From contig NZ_JAIMBW010000001.1 of the NCBI RefSeq assembly GCF_019195455.1, positions 1,860,001 through 1,924,000 of the forward strand: 64,000 bases of DNA, in the 5' to 3' direction. The DNA comes from Gymnodinialimonas phycosphaerae. Its GTDB lineage: Bacteria; Pseudomonadota; Alphaproteobacteria; Rhodobacterales; Rhodobacteraceae. The position numbers and the translations under genes are program-made. Below the pieces are notes generated by a model. The model was not told the origin of the DNA. It saw only the letters and a program-made list of their open reading frames with translations, and did not search any database. This document shows, one piece after another, positions 54,001 through 63,709 of the stretch. Numbering within the stretch: the stretch's first letter is position 1; the number at the start of each line of letters is the position of its first letter.

Positions 54001-54369
54001 ATGGAAAACGTCATCCTCGTCATTCACTTGATCCTGGCAATTTGCCTGATCGGTGTCGTGTTGTTGCAGCGCTCTGAAGGGGGTGGTCTCGGCATGGGCG
54101 GCGGTGGCGGTGGCGGCGGGGTCATGACCGGACGCCAGGCTGCGACCGCATTGGGCAAGCTGACATGGTTCTTCGCCATCGCGTTTCTGGCCACATCGAT
54201 CACGCTGACCGTGATCGCGGCACAGAATTCCTCGGGCTCTTCGGTTCTGGATGGCTTGGGCGCCGTGCCCGCCGTCGAGGAGGAAGGCGACAGCGCCCTC
54301 CCGCCGGTTGATCAGTTGTTGCCGCCCATCGGCACCGACGGCCCGGCCCTGCCGCCCGTTTCCGAGTAA
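54001..54369 (+). CDS. secG: Preprotein translocase subunit SecG
   Basis: A 122-residue subunit of the SecYEG channel. Two membrane helices (residues 3-22 and about 57-75) are joined by a glycine-rich loop GGGLGMGGGGGGGGV. The family start MENVILVIHLILAICLIGVV and QRSEGGGLG are typical. The C-terminal 45 residues are Pro/acidic-rich and variable. The pyrG gene follows after a terminator. Confidence 0.96.
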   Translation: MENVILVIHLILAICLIGVVLLQRSEGGGLGMGGGGGGGGVMTGRQAATALGKLTWFFAIAFLATSITLTVIAAQNSSGSSVLDGLGAVPAVEEEGDSALPPVDQLLPPIGTDGPALPPVSE

Positions 54370-54374
54370 CATCT

Positions 54375-54417
54375 AACCCCTTCACCCCACTCGATTTCGT
54401 GGGAGCGCAGGGGTTTT
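54375..54417 (+). terminator. Terminator after secG
   Basis: AACCCC (54375-54380) pairs with GGGGTT (54410-54415), and CCCAC (54386-54390) pairs with GTGGG (54399-54403) inside it; the stem ends in TTTT. It starts 6 nt after the secG stop and separates it from pyrG. Confidence 0.6.
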
Positions 54418-54556
54418 CCACATAATATTGCGTCAAAAGCGGGCTCTGGTCTTGTGTGACCGGGCCGAATCCGGGTACTGTCAAATCCCGTGATAATAGA
54501 AACGATGGAATGGTGCCCGAGCGGTCCGAACCATCCGCACGGGGGACCTTACAGCC

Positions 54557-56200
54557 ATGGCTCGTTTCATTTTCATCACCGGGGGTGTGGTCTCGTCGCT
54601 TGGCAAGGGCCTGGCCTCTGCCGCCCTTGGCGCGTTGTTGCAGGCACGCGGATTTTCCGTTCGCTTGCGCAAGCTCGATCCCTACCTGAACGTCGATCCC
54701 GGCACGATGTCCCCGTTCGAGCATGGGGAGGTGTTCGTGACCGACGATGGGGCCGAGACGGACCTGGACCTTGGCCATTACGAGCGTTTCACCGGCGTGC
54801 CGGCATCCAAGACCGATTCCATCTCTTCCGGGCGTATCTATACCAATGTTCTGGAGAAAGAGCGGCGCGGTGATTACCTTGGCAAGACCATTCAGGTGAT
54901 CCCCCATGTCACCAATGAAATCAAAGGCTTCATTGCGATTGGCGAAGACGACGTCGACTTCATGCTGTGCGAGATCGGCGGCACCGTGGGCGACATCGAG
55001 GGCCTGCCGTTCTTCGAGGCGATCCGTCAATTCAGCCAGGACAAGGCGCGCGGGCAATGTATCTTCATGCACCTCACCCTGCTGCCCTTCATCAAGGCAT
55101 CGGGAGAGCTCAAGACCAAGCCAACGCAGCATAGCGTCAAGGAACTTCGCTCCATCGGCCTCGCGCCCGACATTCTGGTGTGCCGGTCCGAGGGACCAAT
55201 CCCCGAGAAAGAGCGTGAAAAGCTGGCGCTGTTCTGCAACGTCCGCCCTGACTCCGTGATTGCGGCGCAAGACCTCAAGTCGATTTATACCGCCCCGCTG
55301 GCCTATCACCGCGAGGGGCTCGATCAGGCAGTCCTCGATGCGTTCGGGATCAGCCCCGCGCCCAAGCCCGATCTGCGCATTTGGGAGGATGTGGCCGACC
55401 GGATCAGCAACCCCGAGGGCGAGGTCAATGTCGCCATCGTCGGTAAGTATACCCAGTTGGAGGACGCCTACAAATCCATCGCCGAGGCGCTGACCCACGG
55501 CGGCATGGCGAACCGGGTAAAGGTCAACATCGAATGGGTCGACGCCGAGATCTTCGAGCGGGAGGATGTGGCCACACACCTCGACGGGATCCATGCCATC
55601 CTTGTGCCCGGCGGCTTCGGAGAGCGTGGAACGGAGGGCAAGATCAAGGCCGCCGAGTTTGCCCGGACACGGAAGATTCCCTACCTCGGAATTTGCCTCG
55701 GCATGCAGATGGCGGTGATCGAGGCGGCACGGAATCTGGCCGATCTGGGTGACGCGGGGTCCGAGGAATTCGATCACGAGGCCGGGAAAAAGCGTTTTAC
55801 ACCCGTGGTTTATCACCTCAAGGAATGGGTGCAGGGCAACCACAAGGTGGAGCGCAAGGTGGGTGACGACAAGGGCGGCACCATGCGCCTTGGGTCCTAC
55901 GACGCCGTGTTGACTGAAGGCTCTCGGGTGGCCCAGGCTTATGGGACGACAGCCATCGAGGAACGGCATCGCCACCGCTATGAGGTCGACACGAAGTACC
56001 GCGACGCGTTGGAGGAAAAGGGCCTGATCTTCTCGGGCATGTCGCCCGACGGCGCGCTGCCGGAAATCGTCGAGGTCAAGGATCACCCGTGGTTCATCGG
56101 TGTGCAATTCCATCCGGAATTGAAGTCGAAACCCTTCGCGCCTCACCCGCTATTCCGGGATTTCGTGCGCGCGGCGAAGGAAAATTCACGCCTCGTATGA
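54557..56200 (+). CDS. pyrG: CTP synthase
   Basis: A 547-residue enzyme that aminates UTP to CTP. The synthetase half starts [20 protein letters not shown] (P-loop); the glutamine amidotransferase half has the nucleophile Cys in [19 protein letters not shown] and the His/Glu pair in [10 protein letters not shown]. Length is standard. The single-copy gene seems to have its own promoter after the secG terminator. Confidence 0.98.
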   Translation: MARFIFITGGVVSSLGKGLASAALGALLQARGFSVRLRKLDPYLNVDPGTMSPFEHGEVFVTDDGAETDLDLGHYERFTGVPASKTDSISSGRIYTNVLEKERRGDYLGKTIQVIPHVTNEIKGFIAIGEDDVDFMLCEIGGTVGDIEGLPFFEAIRQFSQDKARGQCIFMHLTLLPFIKASGELKTKPTQHSVKELRSIGLAPDILVCRSEGPIPEKEREKLALFCNVRPDSVIAAQDLKSIYTAPLAYHREGLDQAVLDAFGISPAPKPDLRIWEDVADRISNPEGEVNVAIVGKYTQLEDAYKSIAEALTHGGMANRVKVNIEWVDAEIFEREDVATHLDGIHAILVPGGFGERGTEGKIKAAEFARTRKIPYLGICLGMQMAVIEAARNLADLGDAGSEEFDHEAGKKRFTPVVYHLKEWVQGNHKVERKVGDDKGGTMRLGSYDAVLTEGSRVAQAYGTTAIEERHRHRYEVDTKYRDALEEKGLIFSGMSPDGALPEIVEVKDHPWFIGVQFHPELKSKPFAPHPLFRDFVRAAKENSRLV

Positions 56201-56388
56201 GGGGTCATGTTAACGGAATATCAACAGGTTAGGGCCATGGTGGGCCTATGGTGACACATTCTTGCCGCAAACCGCCGAAAACGCCCTTGTGAAGACCCCA
56301 CGCCTTTTCCGACACATGCGGTCGCGTTATACTAGTCAGGACAAGCGGACTCGAGCACCGCAAACAGAATGAACGAAGGTCCCGCGCC

Positions 56389-56979
56389 ATGCGCCTTACG
56401 ATCTCAGCCCTCGCCCTTGCAACTGCCTTCGCGGCAACCGGTGCAAGCGCACAGGACGCAAGCCAGTGGACTGGTTTCTATGCGGGTTTCGCCACCAACA
56501 TCATTTCGCCTGAGTTCGACAATTCCACCGCGATGATTCCGCTTCAGGAAGGCACAGGGTTCGGCGCATACGGCGGTTACAACTACGCGATCGGGGACAA
56601 CTTCGTCGTCGGCGCAGAAGTTGGCATCAGCGGCCCGGTGTCCTTCCAAACCGCACTTGGCAACCCTGATTTCGAGTTCGACAACGTCGTCAACGCTCGC
56701 GTACGTGGCGGCTACGCCATTGGTAACGCCTTGGTGTACGGCTCTGTTGGCTACCAGATGGTGAATTACAGTGCGGCCGCCGGGATCTCCACGGATGGCT
56801 CGGCAGATGGCCTGGTCTATGGCATTGGTGTCGAGATGTTGCTGACCGATTCAGTTTCGGTCCGCTTGGACTACACATCGACCCACATGAACCCGGAAGC
56901 GGGCACGCTGCCCGGTGTTCCGGGGGATGCGCAGATCGACGCGAATGCCGTTGGTTTGGGTGTCGCGCTGCGCTTCTGA
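56389..56979 (+). CDS. Outer-membrane beta-barrel protein
   Basis: A 196-residue porin-like protein. A signal peptide (cut after ASA-QD) is followed by alternating amphipathic strands (TGFYAGFATNII, GAYGGYNYAIGDNFVVGAEV, ALVYGSVGYQMVNYS) and a C-terminal Phe (VGLGVALRF), the barrel assembly signal. It belongs to the OmpA-like/OMP_b-brl group with about eight strands. It is probably monocistronic, with a terminator after it. Confidence 0.88.
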   Translation: MRLTISALALATAFAATGASAQDASQWTGFYAGFATNIISPEFDNSTAMIPLQEGTGFGAYGGYNYAIGDNFVVGAEVGISGPVSFQTALGNPDFEFDNVVNARVRGGYAIGNALVYGSVGYQMVNYSAAAGISTDGSADGLVYGIGVEMLLTDSVSVRLDYTSTHMNPEAGTLPGVPGDAQIDANAVGLGVALRF

Positions 56980-57010
56980 GCTTATCCCTTCACACTTCCG
57001 AAAGGCCTGC

Positions 57011-57032
57011 CTCGCAAGACGCGGGTTTTTTT
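57011..57032 (+). terminator. Rho-independent terminator after the barrel protein gene
   Basis: A short 5-bp stem CTCGC (57011-57015) with GCGGG (57021-57025, one GU pair) is followed by seven T residues (57026-57032). Confidence 0.65.
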
Positions 57033-57082
57033 GTGGGATCACACAGGGCGTATCGTGGGTTCAGGCCCTTATCGTGGGATCA
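57033..57082. repeat. Three short iterated GTGGG(A/T)TCA motifs
   Basis: GTGGGATCA (57033-57041), GTGGGTTCA (57055-57063) and GTGGGATCA (57074-57082) occur 22 and 19 nt apart, the last covering the stop of the DegT gene. Possible regulatory iterons or chance; no function is known. Confidence 0.25.
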
Positions 57083-58282
57083 GACGGGCACGTGGACGGC
57101 CAGAACCTCATCCCGGATGATCTCGGCGATAATCCCCGCATCCGCCACGGAAAAAGTCAGCGGCAGGCGCATGTCCAACAGCCCCGCCAAGATGCGATCG
57201 GTCTTCGGCAGCGACTGTGCCGGGGCGTAGCGCCAACTGTCGTAGCGCGAGGTGAAGGCGGCGGGCTCCGGCGCACCAAACCATTTCAGCTCCACGCCGC
57301 GCGCCTTGCAACCCGCGACCACGGCTTCAATCGCCGCAGGCGCAATGCCCGGCAGCAGCACCTGAATGGATGAGCCGACGATGCTTTCCTCGGGCGGACG
57401 CTCGATCACCTGTAGGCCGGGCGTGTTACGCAGGCCGTCTTCCACCGCCCGGTACAACACATTCCACCGCGCGACCTGCGCAGGCAGATCGGCCAATTGT
57501 GGACGCAGGATCGCCGCACGCAGGTTGTCCATCCGGCCCGAGACGTTGGGGGTGACATACTTAACGTCAGCGAAAACCTCGGGCGGCGGGGCGGCTTTGT
57601 GCCGCTCGAACAACATGTAAGAGCCGGACAACATGATCGTTTTCGCCATCATCTCGGCGTCATCGGTGACCAATAGCCCCCCCTCGCCCGAGTTGATGTG
57701 CTTGTAGGTTTGCGTCGAGTAGCACCCCATCAGCCCATGCCGCCCTGACGCCACGCCACGCCAGGCGCCGCCCATCGTGTGGGCGCAATCCTCGATCACC
57801 TGGATCGACGCGGCGTTGCAGATTTCCATCAGTCGATCCATATCGCAAAGATGCCCGCGCATGTGGCTCAACAGCAGGACCTTTGACCCGGAAGTCTTTG
57901 CCTTCAAAGACAAATCTTCAAGGTCGATCGTCAGGGACTCGGTTACTTCCACGAAGACGGGCACCGCATTCACGGCTGCAATCGCGCCGGGCACTGGGGC
58001 CAGCGTGAAGCCATTGGTCAGGACCTTGTCGCCGGGCCCCACCCCCACCGCGCGCAGGGCCGCGCCCATCGCGTAGCCGCCGGACGCAACGGCAAGGCAG
58101 TATTTCGCGCCCACCGCGTCCGCGAATTCCTGCTCCAACTTCGCCACCTCGCCATCGTCGCCGGGGGCGGTGTTATAGCGATGCAACCGGCCCGAGCGCA
58201 TGACCGCCACGGCCGCGTCGATCGCGGCCTCGGGGATCGGCTCTTGCTGGGTGAAATTTCCGGTGAAAACTGTCTGTGTCAT
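57080..58282 (-). CDS. DegT/DnrJ/EryC1/StrS-family aminotransferase
   Basis: A 400-residue PLP enzyme. The PLP lysine is in CYSTQTYKHINSGEGGLL, the PLP-binding Asp in IEDCAHTMGGAW, and the GGYAMGAALRAVGVGPGDKV start region is family-like. Most relatives make amino sugars for cell-surface polysaccharide, but the neighbours give no sugar pathway, so the substrate is unknown. It stands alone between the barrel protein and the HAD phosphatase, 57 nt from the latter's end. Confidence 0.93.
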   Translation of the reverse strand: MTQTVFTGNFTQQEPIPEAAIDAAVAVMRSGRLHRYNTAPGDDGEVAKLEQEFADAVGAKYCLAVASGGYAMGAALRAVGVGPGDKVLTNGFTLAPVPGAIAAVNAVPVFVEVTESLTIDLEDLSLKAKTSGSKVLLLSHMRGHLCDMDRLMEICNAASIQVIEDCAHTMGGAWRGVASGRHGLMGCYSTQTYKHINSGEGGLLVTDDAEMMAKTIMLSGSYMLFERHKAAPPPEVFADVKYVTPNVSGRMDNLRAAILRPQLADLPAQVARWNVLYRAVEDGLRNTPGLQVIERPPEESIVGSSIQVLLPGIAPAAIEAVVAGCKARGVELKWFGAPEPAAFTSRYDSWRYAPAQSLPKTDRILAGLLDMRLPLTFSVADAGIIAEIIRDEVLAVHVPV

Positions 58283-58339
58283 AACGCCAAGATTGGCCCA
58301 AAGCCCGCCCGCGTCAATGGGCCAGAGGCGCGCAACCGA

Positions 58340-59008
58340 TCAGGCCAACACCTGGTCGATGATACGCTCCAGGTCGTCGTAATGCTCCAGCAGGCCTTCG
58401 GGGTTCAGGTCCGCAACAGCGCGGCCCGTGGGGCCAAAGGTGACCAGAATGCAGGGGATTCCCGCCGCAAGCGCTGTCTTCCGATCGGTGATCGTGTCAC
58501 CGATCAACACCGCCATGCCCCGATTGCCGCCAAGCCGCGAGATCGTCTCCACCAGGGGGGCTGCATCAGGCTTGCGCGTTTCAAGCGTGTCGGCCCCGAT
58601 CAGCGCCGGAAAGCGCTCTGTCAGGCCGAGGCGTTCGATCAATTCGACCGCCAGACCCTCAGGTTTGTTGGTGCAAATTCCAGTCGCGTCGCCCCGCGCC
58701 CGAAGGCGATCGACCGCAGCCACCGCGCCGTCATAAAGCGTCGTGTGCAGGTCAATGTCGCGTCCGTAGGCCTCCAGCAGCGGCTGATATCCGGCGTCGG
58801 CCAAGCCCTCCGCGTCGTCGATGCCCATCCGCGAGGCCGCCAGACGCAGCATCGCACGCCCGCCCGCGAAGGCCGTCGCGTCGTCGGCACCCATCACCAA
58901 TTGCGGCGGGTGCCCCAATTCGGCCAGCGCCGCATTGGCCGAGGCGATCAGATCGCCCGCCGTGTCGGCCAAGGTGCCGTCCAGGTCAAAAACCACTGTT
59001 CGCATCAC
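58340..59008 (-). CDS. gph: Phosphoglycolate phosphatase (HAD family)
   Basis: A 222-residue HAD-IA phosphatase. VVFDLDGTLADTA is motif I with both catalytic Asp residues, GICTNKPEG motif II, Lys in ETRKPDA motif III, and VLIGDTITDRKTA motif IV. Its divergent position next to glmU and close match to Gph make phosphoglycolate the likely substrate; two tandem ATGs (59008, 59005) allow either start. Confidence 0.88.
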   Translation of the reverse strand: MMRTVVFDLDGTLADTAGDLIASANAALAELGHPPQLVMGADDATAFAGGRAMLRLAASRMGIDDAEGLADAGYQPLLEAYGRDIDLHTTLYDGAVAAVDRLRARGDATGICTNKPEGLAVELIERLGLTERFPALIGADTLETRKPDAAPLVETISRLGGNRGMAVLIGDTITDRKTALAAGIPCILVTFGPTGRAVADLNPEGLLEHYDDLERIIDQVLA

Positions 59009-59138
59009 TGTCCTCGACCTACTTCGGCATCTTTCCGCCCACCGCTATTACAGCTTGTCGGCCAATTTGAACGCATCGGGGCTATGCCCCGGGTCTTTGC
59101 AGGGTTAATAGGCTGCAAACGCGAAGGAAAGACGTTTC

Positions 59139-60503
59139 ATGCAGGCCACACACCGCCCCCTTGCCCTGATCGTTCTTGCGGCAGGTGCCGGCACTCGGAT
59201 GAACTCCGATTTGCCCAAGCCCCTGCACCCGCTGGGATGCGCCCCTTTGGTGGCCCATACCATCGCGGCGGGCGCGGCGCTGGAGCCGTCCCGGCTGATC
59301 GTCGTGACGGGCCATGGCGCAGAGCAAGTGGAGGCTGCCTTGCAAGACATCGCGCCCGAAGCCGTTGCCGTCAGGCAAGCGCCACAACTGGGCACCGGCC
59401 ACGCGGTGCTGCAAGCCGCCGATGCGTTGAAGGATTTCGATGGCGACGCAATGGTTCTTTACGGGGACAGCCCTTTCTTTACGCCCGAAACGCTGCAAGC
59501 CATGCGCATTGCCCGCACCGCCCACGACGTGGTGATGCTTGGATTTCGGCCTACTGATCCGGGCCGCTATGGGCGCATGGTGATGGACGGGGACATCTTG
59601 CAGAAGATCGTGGAGTTCAAGGACGCGACCGAGCAAGAGCGAAAGATCACCTTTTGCAATTCCGGCGTTCTCTGCGCCGATGCGGCCACGCTGATGTCCC
59701 TGTTGACCCAGATCACGAATGACAATGCAGCGGGCGAATACTACCTGACGGATATTCCCGAACTGGCGGGCAATGCGGGCCTGACCGCGACCGCCATCGC
59801 CTGCGATGAAGCCGAGACCATCGGCATCAACTCCCGCGCGGAACTGGCCCACGCCGAGGCGCAGTTCCAGTCCCAACGCCGGGCCGAGTTGATCGAGGTC
59901 GGTGTCACGATGCAGGCCCCCGACACGGTGCATTTCGCCCTCGACACCCACATCGGCCGCGATGCCGTGATTGAGCCCTACGTGGTCTTCGGCCCGAATG
60001 TCACCGTCGAATCCGGCGCCCATATCCGCGCCTTCAGCCACCTCGAAGGCTGCCACGTCAGTGCCGGTGCCATCGTCGGCCCCTACGCTCGCCTGCGCCC
60101 CGGGGCGGAGATCGGCAATGACGCCAAGATCGGTAATTTCGTTGAGGTCAAGAATGCCGAGATCGCCGAGGGCGCGAAGGTCAATCACCTTTCCTATATC
60201 GGCGATGCCTCCATCGGTGAGCGCGCCAACATCGGCGCAGGCACAGTGACCTGCAACTACGATGGCGTCATGAAACATCGCACCACGATTGGGGCCGACG
60301 CGTTCATCGGCTCGGACACCATGCTGGTGGCCCCCGTGACCGTGGGCACACGGGCGATGACGGCCAGCGGCTCGACCATCACGGACGACATTCCCGACGG
60401 TGCGCTGGCGATCGGGCGCGCCAAGCAAGTGAACAAACCCGGCCTCGCGGTGAAGCTGCGCGACCGGCTCAAGGCTATCAAAGCCGCAAAGTCAAAGGAC
60501 TAA
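59139..60503 (+). CDS. glmU: Bifunctional UDP-N-acetylglucosamine pyrophosphorylase / glucosamine-1-phosphate acetyltransferase
   Basis: A 454-residue enzyme that makes UDP-GlcNAc for peptidoglycan and LPS. The N-terminal pyrophosphorylase holds VLAAGAGTRMNSDLPKPLHP and LYGDSPF; the C-terminal left-handed beta-helix has hexapeptide repeats (GAIVGPYARLRPGAEIG, AKVNHLSYIGDASIGE, NIGAGTVTCNYDGVMKHRT). It pairs with glmS 4 nt downstream. Confidence 0.97.
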   Translation: MQATHRPLALIVLAAGAGTRMNSDLPKPLHPLGCAPLVAHTIAAGAALEPSRLIVVTGHGAEQVEAALQDIAPEAVAVRQAPQLGTGHAVLQAADALKDFDGDAMVLYGDSPFFTPETLQAMRIARTAHDVVMLGFRPTDPGRYGRMVMDGDILQKIVEFKDATEQERKITFCNSGVLCADAATLMSLLTQITNDNAAGEYYLTDIPELAGNAGLTATAIACDEAETIGINSRAELAHAEAQFQSQRRAELIEVGVTMQAPDTVHFALDTHIGRDAVIEPYVVFGPNVTVESGAHIRAFSHLEGCHVSAGAIVGPYARLRPGAEIGNDAKIGNFVEVKNAEIAEGAKVNHLSYIGDASIGERANIGAGTVTCNYDGVMKHRTTIGADAFIGSDTMLVAPVTVGTRAMTASGSTITDDIPDGALAIGRAKQVNKPGLAVKLRDRLKAIKAAKSKD

Positions 60504-60507
60504 CGCC

Positions 60508-62316
60508 ATGTGCGGAATCGTAGGCGTCTTGGGCAACCACGAGGTGGCACCCATCCTTGTAGAAGCGCTGAAGCGTCTGGAATATCGCGGCTACGACAGC
60601 GCCGGAATCGCCACCGTGCAGGACGGCGTGCTGGACCGTCGCCGCGCCGTGGGCAAACTGGTGAACCTGTCCGATGCGCTGGTCCATGACCCGCTGGCGG
60701 GAAAGTCTGGCATCGGCCACACCCGGTGGGCGACCCATGGCGGTCCGACCGTCACCAACGCCCACCCCCATCAGGCGGGCCGCGTGGCCGTGGTGCACAA
60801 TGGTATCATCGAGAACTACAAGGAGCTGCGTGCAAAGCTTTCCCATCGCACGTTCGTGTCCCAGACCGACACAGAGACCGTGGCGCAGCTGTGCGAGGAT
60901 TACCTCGATCAGGGGCTGTCGCCCCGCGACGCCGCGGTCGAGACGTTGGCGCATCTGGAGGGCGCCTATGCGCTGGCGTTCCTGTTCCACGGCGAGGAAG
61001 ACCTGATCGTCGCCGCGCGCATGGGGTCACCTTTGGCGATCGGGCACGGGGATGGAGAGATGTACGTGGGCTCCGACGCCATCGCACTTGGGCCAATGAC
61101 CAACCGCATCACCTACCTGGAAGAAGGCGACTACGCGTTTGTCAGTCGCGCCGGGGTCGAGATCCACGACGCCCAAGGCGCCCTTGCCAATCGCGAGATG
61201 CAAAGCGTCTCTGCCCAATCCATGCAGCTCGACAAGGGCGGCCACAAGCATTTCATGGCGAAGGAGATTTTCGAGCAGCCCGTCGTGCTTGCCGATTGCC
61301 TCAGCCATTACACGGACGCAGGCGGCGTCACCCTGCCCCAGCCGCTAGACTTCACGCAAACCGACCGCGTGATCCTTGTCGCCTGTGGCACTGCCTACTA
61401 CGCCTGCGCCATAGCGAAATACTGGTTCGAGCAGTTCGCAGGAATCCCCTGCGACGTCGATATCGCCTCGGAATTCCGCTACCGTGAACCGCCCGTCTCG
61501 CCCAAGGCGACGGCGCTGTTCGTCAGCCAATCAGGAGAGACCGCCGACACCCTTGCCGCCCTGCGCTACGTGACAGAGAAGGTCGACCGGGTCGTCTCGG
61601 TGGTGAATGTGCCGTCGTCCTCCATCGCGCGCGAATCCGACGTGGCCCTGCCGATCTTGGCGGGCGTGGAAGTGGGCGTTGCGTCAACGAAAGCCTTCAT
61701 GAACCAACTGGGTGTGCTGGCCAACCTCGCCATCATGGCGGCACGCCAGCGCGGCCGTATCGATGCGGTACGCGAGGCTGAACTGCTCGAAATCCTGCAC
61801 GGCATGCCTGGCCTGATCAATCAGGCCCTGGCGTTGGAAGACAAGATCGCCAAGCGCACGGCCAGGCTGGCCGAGGCGAAATCGGTGCTGTTCCTTGGCC
61901 GCGGCGCGATGTTCCCGCTGGCCATGGAAGGCGCACTGAAGCTCAAGGAAATCAGCTATATCCACGCCGAGGGCTATGCGAGCGGGGAACTGAAGCACGG
62001 CCCGATCGCATTGATTGACAAGACCGTCCCCGTGATCGTCTTCGCCCCGCGTGATGCGCTCTTCGACAAGACGATTTCCAACATGCAGGAAGTCATGGCG
62101 CGCGATGGCAAGGTCTGGCTGATCACTGACGCCGAGGGCGCGGCGCAGGCCGGCGACGGCACTTGGGCCACGTTGGTGATGCCGACGGTAGACCCGGCTC
62201 TTGCCCCCATGCTTTACGCCGTGGCTGCCCAGTTGATCGCTTACCACACCGCGCTGCACAAAGGCACGGACGTGGACCAGCCACGCAATCTGGCGAAATC
62301 GGTGACGGTGGAATGA
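60508..62316 (+). CDS. glmS: Glutamine--fructose-6-phosphate aminotransferase
   Basis: A 602-residue amidotransferase that makes glucosamine-6-phosphate. The N-terminal Cys (after Met removal) in MCGIVGVLGNHEV is the glutaminase nucleophile; two SIS domains follow (VACGTAYYACAIAKYWFEQ, LFLGRGAMFPLAMEGALKLK). The C-terminal catalytic Lys is in HKGTDVDQPRNLAKSVTVE. It is coupled to glmU (4-nt gap) and to the GNAT gene (4-nt overlap). No glmS ribozyme is expected or seen here. Confidence 0.98.
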   Translation: MCGIVGVLGNHEVAPILVEALKRLEYRGYDSAGIATVQDGVLDRRRAVGKLVNLSDALVHDPLAGKSGIGHTRWATHGGPTVTNAHPHQAGRVAVVHNGIIENYKELRAKLSHRTFVSQTDTETVAQLCEDYLDQGLSPRDAAVETLAHLEGAYALAFLFHGEEDLIVAARMGSPLAIGHGDGEMYVGSDAIALGPMTNRITYLEEGDYAFVSRAGVEIHDAQGALANREMQSVSAQSMQLDKGGHKHFMAKEIFEQPVVLADCLSHYTDAGGVTLPQPLDFTQTDRVILVACGTAYYACAIAKYWFEQFAGIPCDVDIASEFRYREPPVSPKATALFVSQSGETADTLAALRYVTEKVDRVVSVVNVPSSSIARESDVALPILAGVEVGVASTKAFMNQLGVLANLAIMAARQRGRIDAVREAELLEILHGMPGLINQALALEDKIAKRTARLAEAKSVLFLGRGAMFPLAMEGALKLKEISYIHAEGYASGELKHGPIALIDKTVPVIVFAPRDALFDKTISNMQEVMARDGKVWLITDAEGAAQAGDGTWATLVMPTVDPALAPMLYAVAAQLIAYHTALHKGTDVDQPRNLAKSVTVE

Positions 62317-62921
62317 CGCCCCCCTCTGCCCACCTCAGCCCCATCGATCTGACGCTGACGGGCACCCACGTCACGCTCAAGCCCCTTAGTCACGACCACC
62401 ACGACCCACTGGCTCACGCCAGTGCGGCCGGGCAATTGCACAAGTTGTGGTACACCAGCGTCCCCTCGGCCGACGGCATGGCCGCCGAGATCACCCGCCG
62501 CCTGGCCGAGCGCGACGCGGGCAGGATGATTCCCTTCACGCAAGTGGACGCATCCGGCACGCCCGTCGGCATGACCACCTATATGAACATCGACCACGCC
62601 ACACCGCGCGTTGAAATCGGCTCTACCTGGATCGGTCCAAACGCCCAACGCGGGCCGCTGAATACCGAGGCCAAGCGGCTGTTGCTTGCCCATGCGTTTG
62701 AGGTCTGGGGCTGCCTGGCGGTCGAGTTCCGCACCCACCGCCTGAACCAGCAAAGCCGCAGCGCGATTGAACGCCTCGGCGCCCAGTTCGACGGTATCCT
62801 GCGCGCCCATATGCGCAGCCCGAATGGGACGACCCGCGACACCGCCGTCTATTCCATCACCGCCCCCGAATGGCCGGTGGTGCGCAGCCACCTCGACTGG
62901 CAGATCTTGAGGCCACGATGA
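62313..62921 (+). CDS. GNAT N-acetyltransferase
   Basis: A 202-residue acyltransferase of the RimL-like Acetyltransf_3 group: TYMNIDHATPRVEIGSTWIG gives the core strands, and RLNQQSRSAIERLGAQFDGI the C-terminal signature. The ATG at 62313 overlaps the glmS stop by 4 nt. The acceptor is unknown. Confidence 0.9.
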   Translation: MTPPSAHLSPIDLTLTGTHVTLKPLSHDHHDPLAHASAAGQLHKLWYTSVPSADGMAAEITRRLAERDAGRMIPFTQVDASGTPVGMTTYMNIDHATPRVEIGSTWIGPNAQRGPLNTEAKRLLLAHAFEVWGCLAVEFRTHRLNQQSRSAIERLGAQFDGILRAHMRSPNGTTRDTAVYSITAPEWPVVRSHLDWQILRPR

Positions 62922-63601
62922 ATGTAGATGACGCCCTCGCCGCCCTGCGCGCCCATGCTGACCCTGAAAAGGCCGCTGGCATGGCCTCCTATCACAAGGC
63001 GGACCGCGAATATCTGGGCCTATCCAACGCCATCACCGGCGATCTGGCGACCCAGTGGCGCAAGGACGCTGCCGACCAGGCGGCGCTGGTTGCCCTCGCC
63101 CAAGGCCTCTGGGACACGGATATCTTTGAGGCCCGCATCGCCGCCGGAAAGCTGTTCCTGCAAGCCCGTATGCGACCCGACGACACGCTTGCGTGGGGCT
63201 GGATCACCTCTGTCGTTCCGCAATTCGATTCCTGGGCCATCGCCGATGCCGTGGCCCAAAGCGCCCAGAAACGTCTTGTCCAGGACCCCTCTCGCCTCGA
63301 TCTTCTGGAAGAGTGGACCCAGGCCGAGCACCTTTGGACCCGCCGCGCGGCCTTTGTGTTCACCCTATCCTTCGTAAAATCCCGCCACCCCTCTGCCACA
63401 GAGAAAGCCGCGCGCGATCGCGTGCTCAATTGGGCCGCGGCACTTGCGCAGGATCCCGAATGGTTCATCCAGAAAGCCATTGCCTGGTGGCTGCGGGACC
63501 TCTCCAAGCGCGACCAGGATGCCGCGCGCATCTGGCTTGAACACAACGGCGACCGCCTCAAACCGTTCGCCGCCAAGGAGGCCGCTCGCTACCTCCCCTG
63601 A
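62918..63601 (+). CDS. DNA alkylation repair protein (AlkD-like)
   Basis: A 227-residue all-helical HEAT-like-repeat protein of the AlkD family (PF08713). MASYHKADREYLGLSNAITG, ARIAAGKLFLQAR, SWAIADAVAQS and WTRRAAFVFTL are typical of this fold, which recognises N3/N7-alkylpurines. It is the last gene in the glmU-glmS-GNAT operon, starting with a 4-nt overlap. No LexA or Ada site is visible. Confidence 0.85.
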   Translation: MNVDDALAALRAHADPEKAAGMASYHKADREYLGLSNAITGDLATQWRKDAADQAALVALAQGLWDTDIFEARIAAGKLFLQARMRPDDTLAWGWITSVVPQFDSWAIADAVAQSAQKRLVQDPSRLDLLEEWTQAEHLWTRRAAFVFTLSFVKSRHPSATEKAARDRVLNWAAALAQDPEWFIQKAIAWWLRDLSKRDQDAARIWLEHNGDRLKPFAAKEAARYLP

Positions 63602-63709
63602 TCCCGCGCGCGATCGCTCAAGAGGTCACGCGCCGTTTGCGGTCCTCTTTGTTCCTCAGATATGCAGTCCCCCGGGCAGCCCAAGGCACACCCGTTTGAC
63701 GGCGTGCGC

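Noticed and set aside
53841..54077. Short open frame before and into secG
   Set aside because: It has no ribosome site and unusual composition, and it overlaps the secG start in another frame.
54200..56146. 648-residue open frame antisense to pyrG
   Set aside because: A GC-driven shadow of pyrG. The sense frame is a complete, canonical CTP synthase, and the antisense protein resembles nothing.
60490..60510. glmS ribozyme
   Set aside because: Only 4 nt separate glmU and glmS, so there is no space for the ribozyme, and it is not expected in this group.
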